Assembly: GCA_023052935.1 (NCBI GenBank)
Contig: CM041294.1
Span: 36,479,236-36,543,235, forward strand
Source of the DNA: Piezodorus guildinii
Taxonomy: Eukaryota; Arthropoda; Insecta; Hemiptera; Pentatomidae
DNA length: 64,000 nt
Reading direction: 5' to 3'
Part shown: positions 55,846 to 64,000 of the stretch, piece after piece
Position numbering within the stretch: position 1 is the first letter of the stretch
How the letters are laid out: every line of letters starts with the position of its first letter
Notes under the pieces: model-generated
Told to the model about the DNA's origin: nothing
Seen by the model: the letters and a program-made list of their open reading frames with translations, nothing else
Databases searched by the model: none
Made by a program: the position numbers and the translations under genes

Positions 55846-55890
55846 TAACAGTCGAGGTTAGAAAAGTTGTGCGTTGCCCTATCAGATTAT
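55846..55890 (+). repeat. HLR repeat, GC-bearing end remnant
   Basis: AACAGTCGAGGTTAGAAAAG, TTGTGCGTTGCCCTATCAGA is a decayed form of the family end. Confidence 0.5.
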
Positions 55891-56063
55891 TTCAGTACGA
55901 ACGACAGTTAAATATTGTATTTCATACAAAAAATACTAAAATCGCAATCAAAAAAATAAAAATGCGAGGATAAGAGGAACTCGGTGAAAATTTGGTGTTG
56001 ATGCCAAATAAAAAATTTAAAGAAACACAAAAAAATATTTTCGTAAAAAAAAAAAATTATATA

Positions 56064-56185
56064 TAGCTAAACATTTCAGAACACATGACAGGTCACTAGG
56101 TATAGAAAAAAATTTCTGGGATGTAAAACAATTAAATACGATTATTATTAAGAAAACCACTGCCAGGTATTCTAAAATAAACGTA
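56064..56185 (+). repeat. Direct repeat, copy 2, abutting the secreted-protein gene
   Basis: TTTCAGAACACATGACAGGT, CACTAGGTATAGAAAAAA, GATTATTATTAAGAAAACCA, CCAGGTATTCTAAAAT; ends about 40 bp from the stop codon of the gene on the other strand. Confidence 0.85.
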
Positions 56186-56206
56186 ATGAATTCTGTATTA
56201 TTATAT

Positions 56207-56212
56207 TTATTT
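56207..56212 (-). terminator. Candidate polyadenylation signal AATAAA
   Basis: AATAAA on the minus strand, 11 bases past the stop codon of the three-exon gene, in an A/T-rich tract. The very short distance makes it uncertain; the functional site may lie further downstream. Confidence 0.35.
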
Positions 56213-56223
56213 TTTTTAGATGT

Positions 56224-58608
56224 CTATCTAACAAGATTACTCTGGGAAACCTGGCTCATGCCCTTGTCGTACTGGTTGCCGTACAGCTCAGCGGCTCGGT
56301 TTTTAACATGTTCATCCTCAGGCAAGACGGTACCCCTGGCACCATCGGTCGGGCCCGTGTTGAACACCCAACCTGTTTTCTTCTCCTTCTTTGGCTTCTT
56401 GCTCCAGATCCACCTCTTCTCCTTCCGCTCTTCTTCATTCGCCATTGGCAAGTTCAGGTCGAGGGGTTCCGCAGATTCTTCTGAGAGCTTCGCCTCTGGT
56501 TCTTCCACAGCCATAGAGTAATCGTCATGAAGTTGTGGACTTCCGTCGTCGGGTTGATCTTCTGCGAAACGAATCATTAGGAACTACCATTCCAATTCAA
56601 TTAAAATATCTAAGAGTCTCGAATTAAGATCTTAACTGATAATAATTAAAGATGATGGAAGTAAAGTTGACTGAAGGTAGAATATAAATTAGTTGGGGGT
56701 GTAGTCATAGAAATACTTTAATTAAGTGAACTGAATTTATTGTGCCAACGTTTCTACCTAATTTTTAGGCCACTTTTAGGGATACGAAAAAAAAAGATAA
56801 AAACATTCTCTTTTTTTTTAAATTATTTAAACTTATCCCAACACATTCCTTTCTACCTATGCTGATGACACTTGTGCGTTATCAGTCAATAATGATCCTA
56901 CTATTGCCTCTCAAACTCTTCAATCCCACATCAGAGACCTTGAGGTATGGTGTCAAAATTGGAGAATTAAAATCAATTCCAACAAATCCCACCAAACAAC
57001 CTTTACCCTTCGTCGTAAACCTATGACATCCTGTCCCTCAGTATTCTTTAATAATACTCCGCTTGTTCCAGTTGAACAGATCCGCTACCTAGGACTTCTA
57101 CTTGACAGACGTCTAAAATGGAATCCGCACACAAGATTAAAACGAAAAAAAAAAAAACTGCCCGTCGCTTTCGCTTACTACAACACTTACTGGAAAGACG
57201 CATCCAACTTTCGACTTATCTACAAAAGGCTCATCAATATCACCATCATAATGCCTATCTGGAATTACGGAGTTGAGCTTTGGGGCACTACTATGCCATC
57301 AAATTCTTCCCGTATTCAATCCTTAGAATCCAAAATCCTCAATGCTCCTTACTTTGTTACGAATAAACTCATCCATAAAAACCTTGACATCCCATATGTT
57401 GCTGATTTGTCCCGAACCAGGTATCAATCGTTCCATGACAAACTCCACTCCCACTCTAACCCACTAGTTTCAATCCTTGCTTCCTCTTATATTCCTGAAT
57501 ATCCTCCGAGGCGTCTGAAAAAAAAATGGCCTCGAGACCTTCTAGTTTAGTTTACCTAGTGGAGTAATGCCAATGGGCATTTTCTCTTCATGTTTTTTCA
57601 TGACTTTTATCATTACCAACACATTTACTTGTTATATTAAAAAATACAGTTGTAAATTTCAATAAAAATATTTTCTTAAAAAATTATTATTTATTAATAT
57701 TTACCACTGTATTATACAACGCAAATAGTAAATAGGCTAAAATAAAATACACACGAATAAGACTTATAGAGAAGTTACCCATCAGCAGCACTCTAAGAAT
57801 ATTCTAAACTAGATTAGGACATCTTCTTTTCAGACGCCTCGGAGCATTATCAAGTATTAAAGAGGAAGATAAGATTGAAACTATGCGGTTAGATTGGAGA
57901 TGGAGTTTGTCACGAAAGGAGAGGTATCTGGCTTGGGATAAATCAGTAATATACGGGAACTGTAGATTTTAATCGTGTATTAAAACCTCATTCATTGTGA
58001 CGGTAATTTTGAAACATGATTAAAAAGAACAATTACAAAAGATAATTGTATCTGCTCTACTCAAGAACCAATACAAATTCAAATAATTCCTGACTAGAAT
58101 CGTTTAAATAATATACAGATACTAGATAATATATATTTTTACTTAGGAGAGCGACGTCATTTTCCAAATTACAGTTCTTCGAAGTTTCCTATTCCTGTCA
58201 AGCTCTATTGAAACCCAAAAACTTTGACATGCGTCTTGCATAAGGCCAAATATAAACATATTCTCAAAATGTACTCACCGAGGTCGTTGCGATCAATCCC
58301 TTCCTGGTCGACGTCTTCCATTAGTGTATCATCTACAAAATGAATTATCTAAATGAGTAATCAACTACGAACAGCATTAGTGTGTTAATATGCAAGATTC
58401 AGCACATAAGAGGCAAAAATCAATTAATATCACAAAAACAGTTAGTTGAAAAATTACTCAATAAGGAATAAAATATTCTTCTTCCCAACTTACCCAAACC
58501 ATTATTTTCTTCAACATTGTTCTGGTATGGCGAAGCAGAAGTGAATAGATTTGCTGGAGTTTCCGACAGCCGGAGGGCCAAAAAAGCTATTATATATGCA
58601 GTTAACAT
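56224..58608 (-). CDS. Three-exon gene for a 168-residue secreted protein of unknown family
   Basis: Exon 1 is 58608-58494, exon 2 58332-58279, exon 3 56561-56224 (stop TAG). Donors GTAAGT and GTGAGT and acceptors TTTTGTAG and TTTCGCAG fit the consensus. Both introns are phase 1 and the frame stays open across all joins, 507 nt in total. The N-terminus MLTAYIIAFLALRLSETPA is a good signal peptide with likely cleavage after ETPA. The mature part starts acidic (EDVDQEGIDRNDLEDQPDD), has a VEEPEAKLSEESAEPLDLNL segment, then a strongly basic Trp-containing block (RWIWSKKPKKEKKTGWVFNT), and ends GMSQVSQSNLVR. There are no cysteines in the mature part, so no disulfide fold. I do not recognise a family. 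A secreted effector, venom or cuticle/egg protein are all possible. Intron 2 (1.7 kb) holds two LINE fragments and HH9. Confidence 0.82.
56744..56785 (-). ncRNA. Hammerhead-ribozyme-like motif (HH9) with Penelope-like tail
   Basis: Minus strand: CCCTAAAAGTGGCCTAAAAA, TTAGGT, AGAAAC, GTT, GGC. Stem II is CCTA/TAGG, the first box is decayed. The tail ACAATAAATTCAGTTCACTT, then TATGACTACACCC, parallels HH5. Confidence 0.4.
56855..57690 (+). pseudogene. Jockey-type LINE (family J), YADD to 3' end
   Basis: Begins with the reverse-transcriptase active-site block TYADDTCALSV, then LQSHIRDLEVWCQNWRIKIN, then the long open frame 57023-57550 (175 codons): IRYLGLLLDRRLKWNPHTRL, PIWNYGVELWGTTMPSNSSR, ILNAPYFVTNKLIHKNLDIP, YVADLSRTRYQSFH and the end RRLKKKWPRDLLV. 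This is the standard thumb and C-terminal order of Jockey-clade ORF2. The 3' region ends TACAGTTGTAAATTTCAATA near 57665. 5' truncated; best-preserved copy of the family here. It sits in intron 2 of the secreted-protein gene, antisense to it. Confidence 0.92.
57691..57995 (-). pseudogene. Jockey-type LINE (family J), second copy, tail to tail with the first
   Basis: The tail motif appears in complement at 57692-57712. Upstream (higher coordinates) the minus strand carries RRLK-type (CTTTTCAGACGCCTCGGAGC complement) and NxxVSILSSSLIPD-like and DLSQARYLSF-like segments, frame-broken. The 3' ends of the two copies are within about 25 bp of each other. Confidence 0.75.
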
Positions 58609-58927
58609 ATCCCACTACATATAACCTCGCGCTAGCTTTCGAAACACATGTTTATTCGCACGACTTCACAAGTATAATCAAAATTCTATTTTATAAAATC
58701 CACCGTTAAAATTTTTAATGGATTCTAATTCAACATTTCGAAAACAAATCACCAGTATATATAAGTCATCTGTTTATAACGATAAAGGTTGCATAACGAT
58801 GCAACGAACTAAAAATTTCACATTATTTTTTTTTTATTGCACGATCAGATGTGAAATTCAAATCTCACATTAATGTTCATACCTCTTTGTTCTGTTTTCA
58901 ATATTTTTTTTTTCAAGTTTTGCAACT
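58609..58927 (-). promoter_or_regulatory. Upstream region of the secreted-protein gene
   Basis: This must contain the promoter and leader of the gene if the ATG at 58608 is the start. I see no convincing TATA plus initiator pair; sequence is AT-rich and merges with an HLR copy at 58928. Confidence 0.3.
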
Positions 58928-59863
58928 TTTTTTACTTTCATTTTATTTAAACCCTTCCCTGCCTTGAAGGCACTTACCTATATATGAAATAAATAGTAAG
59001 GGAAAGTATTGCGATGGTGAAAATTTTCTAAATCCAGTTTTTAACGGAAATGAACATTTTAGTGTCCCCTGAGTCCAAATAACCAAGTCCCGAAAAAAAG
59101 GTCTGTGTGTGTGTGTGGTAACTCCCGGACGGAAACGGTAAGTCATATGAAACTGAAATTTCATATTTAAGACAAACATACGCCCGAGACGTTACAAAAC
59201 CTTTTTCATCAAAATCGGCTTACCAGAAGAGCTACTTTGTACCATGCATTTTGCACCTTTTTTCGATTTTCTCAAAAACGGTTCCGACGATTTTGTTTGA
59301 ACTCGTTATATCGATGTAAAATTTAATGGACATTAATATCATTTAGGTTTTATTTGGATTAAAATGGTTTGACAGGGCTTAAATGCCGATATTTTAAATT
59401 TTCTTTCTCTAAAATACCTTTAATTTTGTTGATTCTATAAAAATAACTATATTATCTAGTTACCACTGATTAAAAACAGGTAGATATATATAAATTAAAC
59501 GGATTCGATACTCAAATAAAGGAGAAAATAGAAAAAAAAATGTTTAATGCATTTTTTCGTTTTGAACATAAGAACAGTAATATACATGTATGATATTACT
59601 GTTGGAAAGGTAAAGATTTAAAAAAAATATCATCTCATACACAAGCTTTTAAAAGTTTATAGAGAGTGATAAAAAGCAGATAAAACTAAGTAATTGCTTT
59701 AGATAATAATATTATAGATTTTTTAATAAAACACATGTTTCTATAGAAATTCAATTTAATTAATTCTTTAATAGTTTGACCTATTTTATCTCTTACTTAA
59801 ATTATTTCATTGATTTTAAAAATGGAGGTAAGTGAAAGTCGTGTGTTGCCCGCACCAGATTTT
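58928..59863 (+). repeat. HLR repeat, near full length
   Basis: Starts TTTTTACTTTCATTTTATTT with a 50-bp interruption, then ATAGTAAGGGAAAGTATTGC, the GT run, ACTCCCGGACGGAAACGGTA, CGCCCGAGACGTTACAAAAC, ATATCGATGTAAAATTTAAT and ends GGAGGTAAGTGAAAGTCGTG then TGTTGCCCGCACCAGA. Confidence 0.88.
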
Positions 59864-60274
59864 AAGGATATATACTTATATTTTTTATCTATATCTACTT
59901 GAAAGTGTCAACACACAGTATTAAATAAATGATGTATTTCAAATAGGTAATTTACAGTGATAACATCTAGAGATTGAGTTTCTTTTTATCCTGTAACGGA
60001 AATCATTGCCCTCATGTAATGAACTTAATGTTAAAAATGGTCTGTTATTATTTATTGTTTATTAAATAAAAATAAAATAAATTTTTTATTTCTAATATTT
60101 TAAAAGAAATGATGTCCACTGTAAGTTGTTTTTTAATGTACACGTCATGATAATGTAAGGTTCCATTTATGAGAGCAATCTAATTTATTGCAATTTATTT
60201 ATAATTCATTTATTGCAAAACCAAATGTGAGAGTATATGCACAGTTTGTAAAGACTGTTTGATCTTACATTTTT
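59864..60274. other. No gene recognised
   Basis: AT-rich spacer. Confidence 0.4.
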
Positions 60275-60512
60275 GTTTGTTTAATGATTAAACGTCACTA
60301 ATCGGACTGTGCTACAGTGGAAGTCCCAAATTTTGCCTATCCAGGTTTGATTAGTATAGGGATCATTAAAGAGTAACTGATTTCGCACAGGCTCGTGACC
60401 ACCATTTACAAACCCTTTATAACCAAGGATGTTTTACACCAATTATAAAATCCTATAGCCGTCTTCCAGGTTCGAACCTCTCTTATGCTTGTCACTATAC
60501 CAAACGTCCCCC
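60275..60512 (-). mobile_element. SINE-B, diverged copy
   Basis: Tail TTTGTTTGTTTAATGATTAA, body GCTACAGTGGAAGTCCCAAA, GCCTATCCAGGTTTGATTAG, CGCACAGGCTCGTGACCACC, box B remnant CTTCCAGGTTCGAACCTC. Confidence 0.8.
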
Positions 60513-60769
60513 TTGAATACATTGTTTTTAATCTATTAGTTTTGTAGATTTTAATAGCATTTTTTTAAGTGGCGTACAAGAGTGTTTGGGTGTCGTTTTA
60601 GCAGCCTCGAGTCAAATAGCGACAGTTTCAACCAGGTTCGAACATACTGAACTTTATTTAGCACCCACTGAATACTTCTTGACCTCCCACATCAGAGAAA
60701 AACAGGGTGACAATTAAACTGATGCTTTCATTAATAGTTGTTTTTTTCAACTAGTATGTCGAATGATTT

Positions 60770-61164
60770 CTATAAAGCATTGCTCTGATTTCTACAGCAG
60801 CTAAGATCCCTGGATTTGTCCCAAGGGCAGACATTTCCTTACTAAATGCAGCTGTTTTCGGGAGTGATATATCACCTGAAAGTAGTAAAAGACTTTCTAT
60901 ATTAAGCGAATATTATGAAACCAACCAGTTCCAGTCAAAAAAGCTGTTCATTAAGAAAGTACGTCACCTCTAACTGATTAGAGGCTTTCTACAAGGAGCA
61001 GGTCTACCCAAAATTCTTAGACTGTCATGTTTTTTAACTGGTACTTCTGCAGAGTACCAAAAAAGAGCTGAATCATCAGTCCGTGGTAGAAGCAAAAATG
61101 TAGATATTCTGGAAAGATGGGCCATTTTGGAAATACGTACCTCCTTAGAAGGAGTAATATTATA
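60770..61164 (+). pseudogene. Unidentified coding remnant, one internal stop
   Basis: One frame runs from SIALISTAAKIPGFVPRADI and SLLNAAVFGSDISPESSKRL to a single TAA near 60971, then continues in the same frame with LIRGFLQGAGLPKILRLSCF, GTSAEYQKRAESSVRGRSKN, RWAILEIRTSLEGVIL and a stop. Amino-acid composition and evenly spaced charges look like a real globular protein rather than a chance frame. I do not recognise the family. Candidates are a decayed host exon, a transposon protein or an endogenized viral gene; nothing here decides among them. Confidence 0.45.
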
Positions 61165-61295
61165 AACTGATTAAGACAATTTTTTAAAATTATATAGCTT
61201 CAATGCCAACTTTGATGTGCAAAGCTATTGTTCCTGTTAGTTAATAGCCTTGATGCTTAAGTCCCATTTGACACTTTTAATCTTCTAAAATTTGT

Positions 61296-61296
<1 letters not shown>

Positions 61297-61368
<72 letters not shown>
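61297..61368. repeat. (TA)n microsatellite
   Basis: About 36 TA units, the longest run in the window. Confidence 0.97.
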
Positions 61369-61373
<5 letters not shown>

Positions 61374-61689
61374 GGTATCCATAGTTTCGACTTAATTTAC
61401 CCTATCTATTGCTAAACAATGCAAAGTTACAGTTCAACGGATTAGTTTGAAGACTTGATAATTGGTTTTCCTTAAATGGCATGAATTTCTAAGTCATAAT
61501 AATTTCGTTTGAATATACATAATTCATGGAAAATTGTATTTTTTAGGAATTTGAGGGCACCCTAAACGATGAAAGAAAAGTAGGTGTAAATTCGTGAATA
61601 CGGGTGGGAATACCCGAAAGTAGTGAGAGGGAGTTAAAGCATAGTTTTGTAAAATAACATCAAATGTTATTTATTTTTTAAATTCTCTA

Positions 61690-61790
61690 ATCATTAATTT
61701 TTTTTTAATCAATTTATTGATATTTACGACTGTACTTATAATAAATACAATAAGTAAATGGGCTACTAATATTTTTTTTAATAAAAAAAA
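61690..61790 (-). mobile_element. Family J LINE, 3' tail
   Basis: TTGATATTTACGACTGTACT is the complement of the shared tail motif, preceded by a T-run (the A-tail in complement). The sequence to the right decays quickly. Confidence 0.55.
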
Positions 61791-61934
61791 ATGATAAATT
61801 TTTATCAAAACAAACAATTTTGCTATTGCACTGTATACCATTATGGAAACATTAAATATAAAAAAAAGTGACAAAGTTTTGAAGAAAATATATATGTTAT
61901 TATATAGTATGTAAAGTATGTAAGAAAGCATGAT

Positions 61935-62025
61935 AATTAACTATCACCGACATCACATCAAACCTTCACGCACTTTCCCACTTTAATTTCACCTACTCTC
62001 GCCGTGTTGCACGGCCTTCATATAA
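61935..62025 (-). mobile_element. Single end related to the TIR element at 53159
   Basis: The complement reads AAGGCCGTGCAACACGGCGA, GAGTAGGTGAAATTAAAGTG, resembling AAGGCGGCGAAACACGGTGA, then GTAGGTGAGGTGAAA. No partner end was found nearby. Confidence 0.5.
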
Positions 62026-62466
62026 ACTCGTACGCTTGAGATCTATTGTTGTTGTTTTTTTATCTTCAATATAGATCTCAAGTAATTGATAAAAGGATGT
62101 ATAAGATAAATAATTACAAATAAATTAACAATATAGGACCGATCGTGAAATAAGTAACGTCACGATTGTTCGTGAGAGAATGAAATTTCATAACTATCCG
62201 AGACGAGAGAGTGGTATCAGCCGTAACAGAAGGCGGGGTTGGAAGTGACGGCTGTCAGGACCAGCGGGCTCACATCCCTTGAAAAATGTGGCACTATGTG
62301 TGCCTAACTTGTGAATTATTGCGGGATTAGGGCAGTTACTACATTTATGTACCGTATAGATGGACTAGGTGAAACACTTTATCAGATAGCAACGTCAATT
62401 TCTCATATAAATAAATGTTCAAGATGATTTTGTAAGCCTACGGTTTGTAAACATAATAAAAAATAT
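62026..62466. other. No gene recognised
   Basis: A GC-richer part (62150-62330) has no long open frame. Confidence 0.4.
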
Positions 62467-62574
62467 TACTTTCATTTACCTATATATGATATATATAGAA
62501 AGGGAAAGTATTGCGATCGTGAAAAATTTCGAATTCCAGTTTGCAACGGAATACACGTTTTAGGGTCCCATGAG
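62467..62574 (+). repeat. HLR repeat, left end, interrupted
   Basis: TTACTTTCATTTACCTATAT, AGAAAGGGAAAGTATTGCGA, GAATTCCAGTTTGCAACGGA, ACGTTTTAGGGTCCCATGAG; the copy resumes at 63716. Confidence 0.88.
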
Positions 62575-63715
62575 TAGGGATTGCAATCCGGAAAACCGGA
62601 TCCGGTAATCCGGCGGATCCGGCATCATTATACGTTAATCGGATCCGGCAATAATATACCGGATCCGGTAACCGGACCCGATTATAGCAATTTTTGGCCA
62701 AAAATAGTGAATTTTAATTAAAAAAAATTACTTTAAATGCGTTACATTTGGTGTACATGTCGTTCGACGCCAAATAACATCACGCCACCCGTTCAGTTCA
62801 GCATCATTTGTTCGTCGCGAGACAATAGATGTTTTTGTTTTGTCGGTGCTTCACCTAAATCAGAGTAAACATATATTATTACCAGGGATATACGCGAACT
62901 ATAGCACCCTATAAGTTGGCTGTAGAGGAACTTCAGAAACAACTTTAACTTTTTTTTTTTTGAAATTGCACACCAACGTATTGATTCACTCAATTGTTAT
63001 GGTACTGAATTATATGATAAACTGTTTACAAATCTATTGAAATCTAGGAAGACTGAGCTACGTTACTGCTCACATCTTCCCATACTTCACTTTCTCAGAT
63101 AGCTCAATTAATTTATTAAGTTACTTTGTAAAATCGTATATAATTATCTTTGCGTAATTAACTCAGATGGAAATTTTGATAACAAGAATATTAAATTATT
63201 TTATGATGCTAACAAACAAGTCTTATATTAATGATAGAAATCATCATATTTTGATGAATCTGTCTAATTATCACAATAATAAGTTTGTATTATATGTAAA
63301 AATCTTTAAATTATTCTTCTGACAATATTTGTTTTTCAAATAGTATGTAAGTACTAATAACATTAGTATATATAATAAAATTCAATTTTGATTTTGGAAA
63401 AAGGGTGGTAGAAAACAAATATTCTTTATTTTAAGCAAATAGTAATCAACAGCCGACTGTTTTAATAGCCATTAAAATTTTACTAGTTACCTGAACTACT
63501 AAACTTAAATGTTTTGCTCCATATTTGATCCTAACATAACTTTTATTTTATAAACTTCCTATTATGAGTACAATTATACTCGAATGACATACTAACAGTT
63601 GGACCGAAAAGTGAAGATCAACCTGATTTTGACAAGTCATCCGGATCCGTCCGGATTGATGAAATTTGGGACCGGATCCGGCCGGATTGAAAATGACGCC
63701 GGATTGCAATCCCTA
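62575..63715. mobile_element. hAT-like non-autonomous DNA transposon with CCGGATCC arrays
   Basis: Ends are exact inverted repeats, TAGGGATTGCAATCCGG at the left and its complement at the right. The flanks CCCATGAG (62567-62574) and TCCATGAG (63716-63723) give an 8-bp target duplication with one mismatch, the size used by hAT elements. Subterminal zones are packed with CCGGATCCGG and GGATCCGG words at both ends (62588-62690 and 63640-63700). The 1.14 kb interior has no transposase frame longer than 75 codons. Because it splits an HLR copy cleanly, the insertion is younger than that copy. Confidence 0.85.
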
Positions 63716-64000
63716 TCCATGAGTCTAAATAACCAAGTCCTGCAAAAAGGTCTGTGTGTGACCGGAAGATGTACTTTATACCATGCATATTGCAACTTTT
63801 TTCGATTTTCTCAAAAACGGCTCTAACGATTTTGATTAAACTCTATATATTGATGTAAAATTTAATGAGCTTTAATATCATGTAGGTTTCATTTTGATTG
63901 AAATAGTCTGACAGGGCTTAAAAATGCCGATATTTTAAATTTCATTCCTCTAACGTACCTTTAATTTTTTAGATACTAAAAAAAATAACAATATAATGTT
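63716..64000 (+). repeat. HLR repeat, continuation, runs off the window
   Basis: Resumes GAGTCTAAATAACCAAGTCC, TGCAAAAAGGTCTGTGTGTG, skips part of the middle, then AAACTCTATATATTGATGTA and AGTCTGACAGGGCTTAAAAA to the window end. Confidence 0.85.

Noticed and set aside
56186..56521. 111-codon plus-strand frame over exon 3
   Set aside because: Antisense to exon 3 of the secreted gene, which has phase-consistent splice sites; the plus-strand frame has none.

Overview
This is a eukaryotic, very AT-rich window, most likely from an arthropod and plausibly an insect. The reasons are GT-AG introns, tRNA-derived SINEs, many non-LTR retrotransposon (LINE) fragments of Jockey/I, RTE and other types, a mariner relic, and a secreted multi-exon gene. 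No bacterial features are present. The species cannot be fixed from the sequence alone. Almost all long reading frames belong to transposons; I can support one host-type gene.

Layout. 0-10 kb: LINE tails and C-terminal pieces, an RNase H fragment (766-1172, minus), an internally deleted mariner (4898-5767) between two oppositely oriented LINE 3' ends, and a 2-copy 0.33 kb tandem repeat. 10-26 kb: many copies of one non-coding repeat, called HLR here (about 0.9 kb), a RTE-like LINE end on the minus strand (12285-12750), two tRNA-derived SINE families (SINE-A and SINE-B), and a polyadenylated retrocopy (19375-20324). 26-45 kb: a decayed Jockey-type LINE (27560-28730), more HLR copies including a large inverted duplication (30928-31832 against 35855-36688), SINE copies, and a short TIR element. 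45.4-46.7 kb: an unusual TIR element carrying nine copies of a 15-mer. 47-52 kb: an almost complete LINE on the minus strand with ORF1, endonuclease and reverse transcriptase. Its ORF1 stop and ORF2 are in one frame, and a 59-bp duplication breaks ORF2. 52-56 kb: a 265-bp palindrome, a TIR element and SINE-B. 56.2-58.6 kb: a three-exon gene for a 168-residue protein with a signal peptide, intron 2 of which is filled with LINE pieces. 58.9-64 kb: HLR copies, a broken unidentified coding stretch, and a hAT-like element (62575-63715) nested in an HLR copy.

How parts relate. Jockey-type LINE copies share one 3' tail (a motif like ACAGTTGTAAATTCCAATAAA). The SINEs have target-site duplications typical of LINE-driven insertion. 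Spread through the window are about ten short motifs of the form CTGANGA, hairpin, GAAACGTNGGC, with complementary flanks. They look like degenerate hammerhead ribozymes of the kind carried by Penelope-like retroelements. These motifs, the HLR family, the 15-mer TIR element and the secreted gene are the items most worth a second look.
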